DNA of 53,714 nt from Micavibrio sp. UBA2705 (GCA_002354205.1 DELD01000032.1:33125-86838), one strand, 5' to 3'. Positions 9,404 to 18,451 are shown, counted from the stretch's first letter. Numbers and translations are program-made. The notes: generated by a model not told the origin, from the sequence alone.

Positions 9404-9406
9404 GGG

Positions 9407-10015
9407 TTATTCCGTGCGCTCAAAGTTTTTTAGGGCGGTAATAATATGCGTAATCCCGTGATCGATAATATGTTCGTCTTGGTAGATTTTGACCAATAAA
9501 ACACTGCCCTGAATCATGGACAGTAATAAATGAGTCATGCTTTCCGCCGTTGCGCCATGCGTTAATGCGCCCTGTGCTTCAAGGGCAATAAAGAATTTAC
9601 GTGGCTGGCGCATTTTGGCCTCGAAAATCATCTGAATATCTTGGCGGATAAGTTCTTGTTCAGGGGTGGTTTCTTGACCAATCATTCCTAGGATGCAGCC
9701 GCGGGCTTTGCCTAAAGAACGATAAAATTCAACGACTTTGTAGATCCAACTTTCAAAATCATCCCAGTTTGTGATCTCTATATCATAAGGCATCTTGCCT
9801 TCTTTAAGCTCAACCAAATGGGTCTGCAGCAGGCGGTGAATCAAATCTTCCTTGTTTTTAAAGTAATGGTAAAACTGGCTTTTGCCTTTATGGGCGGCTT
9901 CAAGAATGTCGTCTACGCTCGTGGCGTGGATGCCACGTTCTAAAAACAACGCAAAGGCAGCTTCAAGAATCTCTGATCTGGTTTTCTGGCCTTTGGCCGA
10001 TAATTGCGTGGACAT
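9407..10015 (-). CDS. TetR/AcrR-family transcriptional repressor
   Basis: 202 residues. The N-terminal TetR helix-turn-helix spans about residues 10-56 and shows the family pattern (GxxxTSVDDILEAAHKGKSQ, then FYHYFKNKEDL). The C-terminal ligand domain contains TTPEQELIRQDIQ and resembles the TetR_C domains of fatty-acid or aromatic-compound sensors, but the ligand cannot be named. It lies directly upstream of the RND cassette on the same strand. Matching palindromes in its own promoter (10024-10039) and in the cassette promoter (9380-9395) indicate autorepression together with control of the exporter. The ligand is probably the exported molecule or a related compound. Confidence 0.92.
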   Translation of the reverse strand: MSTQLSAKGQKTRSEILEAAFALFLERGIHATSVDDILEAAHKGKSQFYHYFKNKEDLIHRLLQTHLVELKEGKMPYDIEITNWDDFESWIYKVVEFYRSLGKARGCILGMIGQETTPEQELIRQDIQMIFEAKMRQPRKFFIALEAQGALTHGATAESMTHLLLSMIQGSVLLVKIYQDEHIIDHGITHIITALKNFERTE

Positions 10016-10021
10016 GATATT

Positions 10022-10050
10022 ATTGTACCATTCGGTATATTTTTTGTCAT
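10022..10050 (-). promoter_or_regulatory. tetR promoter with overlapping operator O2
   Basis: On the minus strand, -35 ATGACA (10050-10045), 17-nt spacer, -10 TACAAT (10027-10022). The operator-like sequence TGTACCATTCGGTATA (10024-10039, plus strand) covers the -10 box and most of the spacer. It matches the cassette operator in both half-sites. Confidence 0.65.
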
Positions 10051-10081
10051 TAATATTTGTAGGCAGGGATATCCACGTCGC

Positions 10082-10798
10082 TTAGAAATATCCTAAGGCG
10101 CTAAGATATGTTTGCGCAGCGCTGAGATCACGCTCTAAACGCTGGCGCTGCTTGTCTTGAATAGGGTCAATGCCGTAACGTTCTTCATCATAAATCGCAC
10201 CTTGGTAAAGTTCTTCGACAAAACTTGCGGCAAAAATGTCTTCCTTGCGTGTATCCCCTTTAACAAAGCACAGCGCCATAATCAGCGAGCCACAAGCCGC
10301 TGTCAGGTCTTGGGCAATGGCGAGCTGTTCATCATACAGCGATTCGACATGTGCGCCCACGGCTTTATGCGCGGCGGCGTCTTGTTTTAAAGCGTTTAAT
10401 GCGGTGGTCGTCTGTAGGGGGACGGCAAAAATGTCTTCAAACCAACGCAAATAAGGGTCCCAAGCAGCGGCTTGCTGCGCGGCTAAATCGGTCGGGTTAT
10501 CTGCGCGGTAACAGGTTAAGTCAGTATCCAAAAAATTAAGTATAGTTTTTGTGATTTCAGCGCGGTTCTGCGGAATGTAATCAAGCGCGGTATAGCAATA
10601 TTGCGTAACGGGCATTGTGTCAGGCATGATTTTATCTTCCTGTGCATTCCATTCGGCGCAGACGGCTTTGGCTAAAGCTTCGCTTTTACAAACAAGCGGC
10701 GCTTTGGCCGGTGTTTTTATAGGGCGATCGTCAAGCGCAATGCCAAAATAACCTTGGTCATCAGCCGCGTAATTTGCATTTTTATAAAAGCGTTTCAT
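10082..10798 (-). CDS. ATP12-family F1-ATPase assembly chaperone
   Basis: 238-residue homologue of mitochondrial Atp12, which binds the F1 alpha subunit during ATP synthase assembly. Recognisable segments are FYKNANYAADDQGYFGIALD and DDRPIKTPAKAPL at the N-terminus, followed by EWNAQEDKIMPDTMPVTQY, and a helical C-terminal half containing YLRWFEDIFAV. The family is essentially alphaproteobacterial and mitochondrial, which is one of the main clues to the origin of the window. It follows the AsmA-family gene after 23 nt and closes the unit starting at degP or crcB. No F1Fo genes are in the window. Confidence 0.93.
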   Translation of the reverse strand: MKRFYKNANYAADDQGYFGIALDDRPIKTPAKAPLVCKSEALAKAVCAEWNAQEDKIMPDTMPVTQYCYTALDYIPQNRAEITKTILNFLDTDLTCYRADNPTDLAAQQAAAWDPYLRWFEDIFAVPLQTTTALNALKQDAAAHKAVGAHVESLYDEQLAIAQDLTAACGSLIMALCFVKGDTRKEDIFAASFVEELYQGAIYDEERYGIDPIQDKQRQRLERDLSAAQTYLSALGYF

Positions 10799-10821
10799 AT
10801 ATCTGGCTTTACTACTATTTA

Positions 10822-12699
10822 CTACTCTTTATTTTCGTTTGTCTGGGTAGGCGGTGTTTGCTGCTTTGCTTCGTCTTTACTGTCCATTTTCTTGTTGCCA
10901 CCTGTTTTGTCCTCGGTGAATTGGCTACAGCTATGGCTTGAGCCGAGGCCAAAATCAGTCAGACTCGCTGCAAGGAATACGGGGTTCACAACGCCAAGTA
11001 ACGCGCCACCAAGCTTGGTGCCGAGCGAGAATACATCAGGGCTGATTTTAGGCTCTTGTAAAGGGCCTTTTATGCGCACCGATGGCGTAATATCAAGCAG
11101 TGCGGTACGCTTTGCTTCAGGCGTTAATTTTAAGTCATATTGCTGATTTATTAAATCGACGTTACCCGTTGCGACCAGCTGTACGCGTTTCATATCGGCG
11201 AATAAAGTGTCAGCATTGGCTATGCCGCTTTTAATGTTGAACTGACCAATCGCGCAATTGACCTTGGTGATGCTGCTGTCTTCAAGCGTGGGCATAATCG
11301 CCGACACAAGGCCTGACATTAACTTATCGGCAACGCCGCTTTTCATTTCTGAATCCGCGATGACGAAGCTAAATTCGCCATTTGCATTATTGATGAGTGC
11401 GTCAAATTTTGGCGCAGTGGCAGCAATTTTGCTTTTAAAATTGGCCTTGCCTTTAATGTCATTGTTATTGGCTTCTCTGTCGGTTAAAAACTGTCCGAAA
11501 TCCCACTGGCTCAATGTGAGGTCGTGGTCGTAGGTGATTTCCATAGCTTTGTTTTCGCTAAGGGAAAGCGCGCCGCCAAGCTGTCCGCCATTAATCTGAC
11601 CTGTAATAGGATCTAGTTTTAAAACATTATTTTCAATTTTAAGGGGGATGCTCAAATCACCTAATTGCGCACCTTGCATTTGCATGTTTTTCAACTGAAC
11701 ATCAATATCAATGTCTAGCCCAGCAAAAAGAGCGCTATTCTTCTCCGGAGCGTCTTTTTTGCTGTAGATGGGGTCAACAGGCGCGTTAATTTTACCGAGG
11801 ATCGTATTAACAGCATCCATTAAAGCTGCAAATCGATCATTCTCTGTCCCGATGGCAGAAAGGTCAAAAGACTTAATGCGCAATTCGCCTTTGATGCGTG
11901 TTTTTCCATCTGTTGCAGCTGCATCGTAGTTTAAATTTGCGTGAAGCGGTGCATTATTGATGTCGAGGTCAGCGATAATTTTCCAACCAGATGAAACTTT
12001 AAGCGATCCCGTAAGCAAGGTTTTGTCTTTTTCTTTAATGGTTAATGCATCAAAGAAAAATCCGCCATGCGCATTTGAAAGCTTAAAGGAAACGCCAAGA
12101 TCACCAATTGTGCCTTCGACTTTACTTTCTTTCGCAAGTTTAAAGCCGTAAGTTAAATCACCGCCCGTGTAAAGCGGTTCCATTTCGATGGTGAACGCGA
12201 AGGGGAGCTGGCTATATTGGCCTTTTACAGAAAGCGTATTAGTGTCTTTTACGGGCATTAAATAGTCAATGATAATCGCTTTCTCGGCGATTGTCCCAGG
12301 CGCTGCAAAGAAATTCTTGACCTCGATACGTCTGAATATCGGGCGCTTTAAAATAATATTGATAAGCCCTGTGTGGAATGCAAAATAATCAGCATTCATC
12401 ATCAGCTTGGTTTCGTTTTCTTTGTCCAATACAACAGAATCTTGCATTTCAAGTGTGACGTAAGGCAGGGCTGAGAACTGATTAAGGTTTTTAATAAAAC
12501 CTTTGCCTTTAAAAGCATCGCCCATAATGTTTTCAATGCTCGATTTTTGTACGCTGCCCGTGCCGTTCAAAACGTTCATCGCAATAATCGCAAGCACAAA
12601 AAGTATGACAAAAAACATGACAATGCGGAAAATCCATTTGAGGACAGGGTTGGATTTCTTTTTCTCTGGGGCATCTAATGGTGCGGAAGAGCTTGTCAT
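10822..12699 (-). CDS. AsmA-family envelope protein
   Basis: 625 residues with a cytoplasmic N-terminal tail rich in Ser, Pro and Lys, one transmembrane helix at about 22-42, then a long beta-rich periplasmic region. The C-terminal half matches the AsmA-like pattern: LGGALSLSENKAMEITYDHD, an SAIMPTLEDSSITKVNCAIG segment, QLVATGNVDLINQQYDL, then PSVRIKGPLQEPKISPDVF. AsmA/TamB-like proteins are thought to form lipid-transfer grooves between the membranes; that is family knowledge, not visible here. The tail after about residue 590 is polar and low in complexity. It lies between rluC and ATP12, where related bacteria, as I recall, have a HAD-family hydrolase. Confidence 0.85.
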   Translation of the reverse strand: MTSSSAPLDAPEKKKSNPVLKWIFRIVMFFVILFVLAIIAMNVLNGTGSVQKSSIENIMGDAFKGKGFIKNLNQFSALPYVTLEMQDSVVLDKENETKLMMNADYFAFHTGLINIILKRPIFRRIEVKNFFAAPGTIAEKAIIIDYLMPVKDTNTLSVKGQYSQLPFAFTIEMEPLYTGGDLTYGFKLAKESKVEGTIGDLGVSFKLSNAHGGFFFDALTIKEKDKTLLTGSLKVSSGWKIIADLDINNAPLHANLNYDAAATDGKTRIKGELRIKSFDLSAIGTENDRFAALMDAVNTILGKINAPVDPIYSKKDAPEKNSALFAGLDIDIDVQLKNMQMQGAQLGDLSIPLKIENNVLKLDPITGQINGGQLGGALSLSENKAMEITYDHDLTLSQWDFGQFLTDREANNNDIKGKANFKSKIAATAPKFDALINNANGEFSFVIADSEMKSGVADKLMSGLVSAIMPTLEDSSITKVNCAIGQFNIKSGIANADTLFADMKRVQLVATGNVDLINQQYDLKLTPEAKRTALLDITPSVRIKGPLQEPKISPDVFSLGTKLGGALLGVVNPVFLAASLTDFGLGSSHSCSQFTEDKTGGNKKMDSKDEAKQQTPPTQTNENKE

Positions 12700-12754
12700 T
12701 TTGTTATGTTTCCTTGTGCTTGTTTGTGTTTGTATAGGTCTTTATTAAGACCTA

Positions 12755-13726
12755 TTAAAAATCTAAATCGTCAGCCGCAATATGGGTGTCAAAACCGAGG
12801 GCTTTCATATTATATTTAAAATCATCAGCCAGCGGCGCGGTAAGTTCAAGCGTTTTACGCGGCGCGTTTGGGTAGGGCAATTTTATCTTATAAGCATGAA
12901 GGTGCAAGCGCTTTTTTAAACCCATTGTTTTAAAGTCTTCAGGGTCATAGCCATATTTAAAATCGCCAATTAATGGACAGCCTATATAAGTGCTATGGAC
13001 GCGGATTTGGTGGGTGCGTCCGGTTTGCGGGCGATACGCCATAAGCGCGACTTTTTTACCAACGCGGTCTAACATTTTATATGCGGTTAGCGCATATTTA
13101 CCTTCATGGTTTACGACCATGCGGTCTTTATCTTTCCCCATTGACGTTTTCAAAATCGGCGCTTTGATCTCGCCTTCGACAATTTCTGGTATATCCATAC
13201 AAAGACCGAGATATGTTTTCTCAACGTCCTGAGACTTAAAGGACTTTCCTAAAAGCCGCGCCATTTCAGCGGAGCGGGCGAGGAGTAATAGGCCAGATGT
13301 GTCTTTGTCAAGGCGGTGAACAAGGCGCGGCTTGACGCCGTCACGGTTGATAAGGCCTTCGATTAAACGGTCAACATGCTGTTTTAATCCTGTGCCGCCT
13401 TGTGTAGCTAGGCCGCTGGGTTTGTTGAGCGCGATAATCTGCCCATCATCATAAATGACGAGGGAGCGTATATATTCACGGTCTTGCTGAGAGAGCGCTT
13501 TTTCTTCGCGTGGCATGTCGTCCTTTGGCGTATAAGGCGGGATGCGTACATTCTGCCCTGCACTAAGGCGCGTATCTGCTTTGGCGCGTTTGCCATCAAT
13601 GCGCAATTGCCCAGAGCGGCAAAATTTATGCGCTAGGAAAAACGGCACGCCGCGCTTGCTTAGCCAGCGGTCAATGCGCTGTCCATCTTCGTCTTGTGTG
13701 ACGATTACATTTTGTACGCCGCTCAT
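12755..13726 (-). CDS. rluC: RluC/RluD-family 23S rRNA pseudouridine synthase
   Basis: Converts specific uridines in 23S rRNA to pseudouridine. 323 residues: an S4-like RNA-binding domain at about 15-65 (RIDRWLSKRG, FCRSGQLRIDGKR), then the catalytic domain with HRLDKDTSG at 137-145 (Asp140 catalytic) and YRPQTGRTHQIRVH further on. The ATG overlaps the crcB stop as ATGA, a 4-nt overlap indicating coupled translation. RluC is favoured over RluD or RluA by context (crcB-rluC adjacency is usual in alphaproteobacteria), so the paralogue name is less certain than the family. Confidence 0.92.
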   Translation of the reverse strand: MSGVQNVIVTQDEDGQRIDRWLSKRGVPFFLAHKFCRSGQLRIDGKRAKADTRLSAGQNVRIPPYTPKDDMPREEKALSQQDREYIRSLVIYDDGQIIALNKPSGLATQGGTGLKQHVDRLIEGLINRDGVKPRLVHRLDKDTSGLLLLARSAEMARLLGKSFKSQDVEKTYLGLCMDIPEIVEGEIKAPILKTSMGKDKDRMVVNHEGKYALTAYKMLDRVGKKVALMAYRPQTGRTHQIRVHSTYIGCPLIGDFKYGYDPEDFKTMGLKKRLHLHAYKIKLPYPNAPRKTLELTAPLADDFKYNMKALGFDTHIAADDLDF

Positions 13727-14112
13727 GAGGTCAGTGTCCTAACTAAAATTAATGCGAGAAAGAAAGCGCCAATGCCAAGGACAATAGAGCCAATAAGGTA
13801 AAATGCCAAAGCGCCATATTGGGCGCGTTCAAATAAAGTGACGTTATCTAATGAAAATGTCGAAAATGTTGTAAATGCGCCGAGCATCCCCGTAACCAAG
13901 AATGTGCGCATCGCAGCTGATGGCTGCCCGTAATGGGCAAAAAGACCAACGCAAGCGCCGAGGATGAATGAGCCGAGTATGTTGACAATCATCGTTGCAA
14001 TCGGGAAATTCATACCCCATAGCGCAGCTGTGGCGACATTTACGCCATAACGTAATACCGCGCCAATTGCGCCGCCTGCAGCGACTGATAGACATGTTAG
14101 CCATGTAAACAT
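13723..14112 (-). CDS. crcB: Fluoride channel CrcB/Fluc
   Basis: Small dual-topology fluoride exporter of 129 residues with four transmembrane helices. Conserved motifs visible are GGAIGAVLRYG at 13-23, the NILGSF pore segment near 44-49, and GMLGAFTTFSTFS near 75-88 with the fluoride-lining Phe and Thr residues. The family acts as a homodimer and protects enolase and other enzymes from fluoride. Its stop codon overlaps the rluC start. I see no fluoride riboswitch in the 14-nt gap upstream. Confidence 0.95.
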   Translation of the reverse strand: MFTWLTCLSVAAGGAIGAVLRYGVNVATAALWGMNFPIATMIVNILGSFILGACVGLFAHYGQPSAAMRTFLVTGMLGAFTTFSTFSLDNVTLFERAQYGALAFYLIGSIVLGIGAFFLALILVRTLTS

Positions 14113-14126
14113 TGTTAAACCAAACT

Positions 14127-14705
14127 CTAGGCTGCGTCAGCCTGTGTATTCTTTAATATCTTATGGGCTTTATCTAGCGCAGATTGTAGGTGTGGTTCAA
14201 GTGAAAACTGCGCTAACCCATCCCAACGCGCCCATTTCAGCTTGATAGACTCGTCACTTATTCGCGGGGTTTCATCTGCGCCCTCATTTAAACGAAACAG
14301 GAAGATGACATCAAAATGCTTATGGGCGGGTTCTTGTTTGGCTTTGTTTGCGGGGATGTCATGCACATCGATGCTTAATATATCATCATAGGCGAGGGTA
14401 AAATCGCTGAGGCCTGATTCTTCTTCGACTTCGCGACGCGCGACATTTAAAATATCGCTATCACCATCCGCATGCCCGCCAAAATGCAGCCATTTATCTA
14501 AAAACTTATGGTGGTTAAGCAGAATGCGCTGCCCATCGGCGCTAACCAAAAAGCCAGAGCCTGTAATATGTCCGGGGGCGAAATGCGTGCGATATAAGCA
14601 TTCTGGTAATGCGGGTAGCAATGCGCATAAGGCATCGCGCGAAAAGATTTCTTTGTCATTTTCTGGCGTGAAAGCCGTGATGATTTTTTCTAAATGAGCG
14701 CTCAT
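14127..14705 (-). CDS. NUDIX hydrolase
   Basis: 192 residues. The Nudix box occupies about residues 77-99: it begins GGHADGDSD and ends REVEEESGL (91-99). The metal-binding REVEEE core is complete, while the first glutamate of the consensus is replaced by Ser, as in some subfamilies with a GGHADGD start. Hydrolysis of a nucleoside diphosphate linked to another moiety is expected, but the substrate cannot be predicted. It begins 3 nt after the stop of the beta-solenoid gene and is followed by crcB after 14 nt. With the solenoid gene it forms an insertion between rarA and crcB. Confidence 0.88.
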   Translation of the reverse strand: MSAHLEKIITAFTPENDKEIFSRDALCALLPALPECLYRTHFAPGHITGSGFLVSADGQRILLNHHKFLDKWLHFGGHADGDSDILNVARREVEEESGLSDFTLAYDDILSIDVHDIPANKAKQEPAHKHFDVIFLFRLNEGADETPRISDESIKLKWARWDGLAQFSLEPHLQSALDKAHKILKNTQADAA

Positions 14706-14708
14706 AAG

Positions 14709-15635
14709 CTACATGATATCAAAATTACGCGGGGTATGACCAGTTTTGTTTTTTGTCGTTGTCTTTGTTTCTATTTTTGATTCTGCTTCTGCTTCTGTCT
14801 TTTGCGCGCTATCAATATAGTTATCAATTGTGGTTGGGAAGCTGCTATCAAGTACGGCACTGTTAAAGGCTTGTTTAGCCTTAATGTCAAAGCCGGCCTC
14901 TACGCGGCAGTCCTCGCCGATAAGATCAGCTTTAAAGTTATGACCAGATTCCGCGCGGCTAAATGCGCCGAGGTTTTTAACCTTGATATCAAAGCCAGAT
15001 TCGAGGACGCAATGTTCGCCAGTTGATTTGATCTTAATGCCATGCCCAGCTTTGCATGCGCTATAATCACCAATATCGCCGCATTGAATATCAAAGCCAG
15101 CTTCTATTTCAGAATTTTCGCCAATATTTGCTGTTTTTACATTGTGGCCTGATTTAATAATTGTCTGTGCGCCGCTATCGTCATCAATTTTTGCGTCAAA
15201 TACTGTTGCGATGGTTGCGCAATCACCTAGGCGCTGGGCGGTAAATTCGTGGCCCGCATCTGCCGTTAGATTATTGCCTGCTGCGCCTAAGTGGATATCG
15301 CCATTTGTCGCTATATTAACGTGGTCGCCGCAGAGCCCCTCGATAATGACATTGCCGCTAAAGGCCTGATCATCGTAGCGTTTTGCGCTGCCATTGCGGA
15401 TAACGATATTAATAATACTGCTTAGGCCTGTTCCATCCTCAATTATGATTTCAACGTTATTGCCAACATTACCGCGAACAAGCAAGCCACCAGAGCCCGT
15501 AATTTTGATTTTGGCATTATCACCAATATCGCCTGTGATTTCTGCAAGGTCTGAAAATTCGAAATAGCCACCGGCATCAATGGAAGGGAATTTAAAAACA
15601 TTAGCATTGGTCGTTTTCTTTTTGCGAAAAAACAT
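14709..15635 (-). CDS. Beta-solenoid repeat protein of unknown function
   Basis: 308 residues, no signal peptide, basic start (MFFRKKK). Almost the whole protein is made of short repeats. Between residues 163 and 254 they have a strict 17-residue period of the form hG-E/D-xS/C-x-h-E-A/S-G-F/H-D/N-h. GH and GF alternate, so the larger unit is 34 residues (GH at 163, 197, 231; GF at 180, 214, 248). Earlier stretches (IGDNAKIKI, VGNNVEIII, LCGDHVNIA) fit the same pattern loosely. This suggests a right-handed beta-helix. The tail (275-305) is charged and disordered. The ORF is open from a TTG at 15659, but GAGG lies 5 nt before the ATG at 15635. I do not recognise the family; polymer-forming bactofilins or FapA-like proteins are possible structural analogues only. 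Confidence 0.8.
   Translation of the reverse strand: MFFRKKKTTNANVFKFPSIDAGGYFEFSDLAEITGDIGDNAKIKITGSGGLLVRGNVGNNVEIIIEDGTGLSSIINIVIRNGSAKRYDDQAFSGNVIIEGLCGDHVNIATNGDIHLGAAGNNLTADAGHEFTAQRLGDCATIATVFDAKIDDDSGAQTIIKSGHNVKTANIGENSEIEAGFDIQCGDIGDYSACKAGHGIKIKSTGEHCVLESGFDIKVKNLGAFSRAESGHNFKADLIGEDCRVEAGFDIKAKQAFNSAVLDSSFPTTIDNYIDSAQKTEAEAESKIETKTTTKNKTGHTPRNFDIM
14874..15149 (-). repeat. Tandem 102-bp coding repeats (34 residues each)
   Basis: Inside the solenoid gene, nearly three copies of a 102-bp unit are visible, each with one GH-type and one GF-type 17-residue turn. The phrase GFDIK recurs with near-identical codons. The copies are diverged, so the expansion is not recent. Confidence 0.7.
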
Positions 15636-15698
15636 GGTGGCCTCAATAATTTTAATCAATGAATTGCGCCTATATCTAGCAGCTAACGCTGTGTTATG

Positions 15699-17027
15699 TC
15701 AATTCTTTTCTTCGCGGATTTTTGTCCAATATTTAAGGCGTTTGTTAATGTCGCGCTCAAAGCCGCGCTCTGGCGGGGCATAAAATTGTTGGCGGCCTAA
15801 TGTTTCGGGGAAATAATCTTGGCCTGAAAACCCCTCCGGTGTGTCGTGGTCGTAAACATAGCCCGCGCCGTAATCTTGCTGCGCCATCAGCTTGGTTGGC
15901 GCGTTGAGAATATGTTTGGGCGGCATATGCGCGCCATTTTGCTTGGCAAAGGCGAGTGCCTTTTTATACGCCATATAGACCCCATTTGATTTCGGGGCGG
16001 AGGCCAAGTAAACAGCGGCCTGCGCCAAGGCAAGTTCACCTTCGGGGCTACCGAGGCGTTCATACACATCCCACGCCGCGGTACATTGTGTAATGGCCTG
16101 TGGGTCGGCAAGGCCAATATCTTCATTTGCCATGCGTACAAGGCGGCGGGCGATAAAGCGCGGATCTTCACCGCCATCTAACATCCGGCACATCCAATAT
16201 AAAGCGGCATCAGGGTCAGAGCCACGAATGGATTTATGCAAGGCGCTAATCAAATTGTAATGCCCATCATCTTTTTTATCGTATAGCGGTGCGCGGCGGT
16301 TAATAAATTCAAGCAATTCTTGGCGGCTAAGCGGTTGCGCCGTTTCAATGTAAGCCAGTTTTTCAATTGCGCCGAGCAGGTAACGCCCATCGCCATCTGC
16401 CGCGCTGATTAAGGCTTCGCGCGCAGCATCATTAATGTTGAGCGCCGAACCTAAATGAGCTTCAGTCTTTTCAAGCAGCTCTGACAATGCATCATCATCA
16501 AGGCGGTTCAGTGTCAGCACGCTACAGCGTGAAAGCAAAGCTGGGTTTAAAGAAAATGACGGGTTTTCTGTCGTTGCGCCGATTAAAGTTAGCGTGCCAT
16601 CTTCTAATACTGGCAAAAAGGCATCAAGCTGCGCTTTGTTAAAGCGGTGGATCTCATCAACAAACAATACCGTATGCACGCCGTTTTTCTTACGTGTCTT
16701 TGCACTGTCAAATAAAGCGCGTAAATCACCCACGCCAGAAAAAATCGCAGAGATTTGTTCAAAGCGATAAGCTTCATTATCTTTAACAAGTAGCTTCGCA
16801 ATTGTCGTCTTGCCGCAGCCCGGTGGCCCCCACAGAATAAGCGAAGGTAAATGGGCTTGTTTTTGTAGTTTGACCAAATGCCCTTTTTGCGGGTCGGTTA
16901 AATGGCGCTGCCCGATAACATCATTAAGCGTTCTTGGGCGGAGTAGCTCCGCCAAAGGCTTATCTTGATTTTGCGCATCATCACTATCTGCGCTCTCAGG
17001 GCTATCAAAGTTTAATAAGTCATTCAT
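15699..17027 (-). CDS. rarA: Replication-associated recombination protein A (AAA+ ATPase)
   Basis: RarA/MgsA, which acts at stalled replication forks together with SSB and RecA. 442 residues is the normal length. Walker A GPPGCGKTT lies near residues 66-74, Walker B in VLFVDEIHRFNKAQ near 120-133, and sensor 1 in GATTENPSF. The C-terminal part carries the tetramerisation/MgsA domain (RRLVRMANEDIGLADPQA, then YLASAPKSNGVYMAYKKAL). The start codon follows the degP stop by 5 nt and has AAGG about 9 nt upstream, so it is co-transcribed with degP, an order usual in alphaproteobacteria. Confidence 0.96.
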   Translation of the reverse strand: MNDLLNFDSPESADSDDAQNQDKPLAELLRPRTLNDVIGQRHLTDPQKGHLVKLQKQAHLPSLILWGPPGCGKTTIAKLLVKDNEAYRFEQISAIFSGVGDLRALFDSAKTRKKNGVHTVLFVDEIHRFNKAQLDAFLPVLEDGTLTLIGATTENPSFSLNPALLSRCSVLTLNRLDDDALSELLEKTEAHLGSALNINDAAREALISAADGDGRYLLGAIEKLAYIETAQPLSRQELLEFINRRAPLYDKKDDGHYNLISALHKSIRGSDPDAALYWMCRMLDGGEDPRFIARRLVRMANEDIGLADPQAITQCTAAWDVYERLGSPEGELALAQAAVYLASAPKSNGVYMAYKKALAFAKQNGAHMPPKHILNAPTKLMAQQDYGAGYVYDHDTPEGFSGQDYFPETLGRQQFYAPPERGFERDINKRLKYWTKIREEKN

Positions 17028-17032
17028 GCCGC

Positions 17033-18451
17033 CTACCTTAGGGCAATCTGTTGGCGTTGACCATTGCGATTTAGGGTCAGGGCTAAACGGTAACCATTTA
17101 ATTTTTGGCCAAGCGCTTTTTTGACGTCTTTGGGCGTTGTAATTTTTACCCCGTTAATTTCTTCAACGACGTCACCTAGGCGAATAAAGCGGCTGGCCTG
17201 TGCCCCTGCGCCAATCGCGCTAATGACAACGCCTTCACTGGGAAGCTTTTGCCCGAGTTCTTCAACCAGTGCGGGGTTGACGTTTGAAAAACTCATTCCT
17301 GAAAAATAGCCTTTACCATCTATTGTCACCGTTTCGCGCGCAGGAATTTCAGGTGGTGAGATGCTTTTGAAAGACAGTGTTCTTTCTTTGCCCTTTGCGC
17401 TGGTGGTTAGGCGTACCTTTTCGCCAATCGGTGTGGTCGCGATGCGAAAGCGCATTTCAGTCGCGTCTTGTATCGGCTTGCCATTAACGGCAATGACAAG
17501 GTCGCCGCGCTCTAACCCTGCAGCGCGCGCGGGGCTTGCTTCGTGTAGTTCAGATATTAACGCGCCTTTAGGGCGGTCTAAATCAAGGCTATCAGCAATT
17601 GCTGCGGTAACATCTTGCGCGGATAAGCCCATCCATGGCCGGATCACATGCCCAGATTCGGAAATTTGGTTATTCTTTTGCGCGGATATAATGGCCATTA
17701 CCATTTCCGAGGGGATAGAAAAGCCGATACCAAGCGAGCCACCGCTGCGTGAGTAAATCGCGCTGTTAATGCCAACGACGCCGCCGCGCATTGAAACAAG
17801 CGGCCCGCCAGAATTGCCTGGGTTAATCGCGGCATCGGTTTGAATAAAGAAGTTGAAATCATTAATGTTCAGCGATGAGCGAGCAAGCGCAGAGACGATG
17901 CCGCTCGTCACGGTTTGCCCGACACCAAATGGATTGCCAATGGCAAGCACAAGGTCGCCGACTTCCATGCTCTCGCTTGGTTCTAGCGCTGCAAAGGGTA
18001 GTTCCTCGCCATCTGGATCGATTTGTAATAAAGCAATATCGGCGTTTTCATCGCTGAGCAAAGTTTTTGCAGGAAATTCGCGCCCGTCATTCAGTACAAC
18101 GGTAATTTCATCCGCACCTTTAATGACGTGGGCGTTTGAAATGACAAGCCCGTCTTTTTCGACAATAACGCCCGATCCTAATGCGCCTTCAACGCGTTGG
18201 CGTTCAAGCCCTCCAAAGCCGCGCCCAAGGAACTGGTTGAAAAACGGATCATTCATAAAGGGGTGGGCGCGGCGCGTTACGGTTCGTTTCGTATATATAT
18301 TTACAACAGCAGGCGCAATGCGCTTGACGAGCGGGGCATATGACAGGGTGATTTCGGTGTTGCTGCGCGGCAGCGATTTCGCTGCGCTATACTCTGCGCT
18401 TATGATTGGGAATGAAAAGAAAAGGGCAAAAATGAGAATGTGTTTTATCAT
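17033..18451 (-). CDS. degP: Do-family periplasmic serine protease (DegP/DegQ)
   Basis: Protease and chaperone of the periplasm. 472 residues with a signal peptide (hydrophobic 4-18). The trypsin-like domain carries His108 (SNAHVIKG), Asp138 (NADIALLQ) and Ser214 (NPGNSGGPL), so the triad is complete. Two PDZ domains follow: the first contains GLERGDLVIAVNGKPI and the second GDVVEEINGVKI near the C-terminus. The Q-linker loop is short, closer to DegQ than to DegP, so the symbol should be read as Do family. It starts the unit running to rarA. The divergent 76-nt gap to the ABC exporter holds an 11-bp perfect inverted repeat. Confidence 0.95.
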   Translation of the reverse strand: MIKHILIFALFFSFPIISAEYSAAKSLPRSNTEITLSYAPLVKRIAPAVVNIYTKRTVTRRAHPFMNDPFFNQFLGRGFGGLERQRVEGALGSGVIVEKDGLVISNAHVIKGADEITVVLNDGREFPAKTLLSDENADIALLQIDPDGEELPFAALEPSESMEVGDLVLAIGNPFGVGQTVTSGIVSALARSSLNINDFNFFIQTDAAINPGNSGGPLVSMRGGVVGINSAIYSRSGGSLGIGFSIPSEMVMAIISAQKNNQISESGHVIRPWMGLSAQDVTAAIADSLDLDRPKGALISELHEASPARAAGLERGDLVIAVNGKPIQDATEMRFRIATTPIGEKVRLTTSAKGKERTLSFKSISPPEIPARETVTIDGKGYFSGMSFSNVNPALVEELGQKLPSEGVVISAIGAGAQASRFIRLGDVVEEINGVKITTPKDVKKALGQKLNGYRLALTLNRNGQRQQIALR

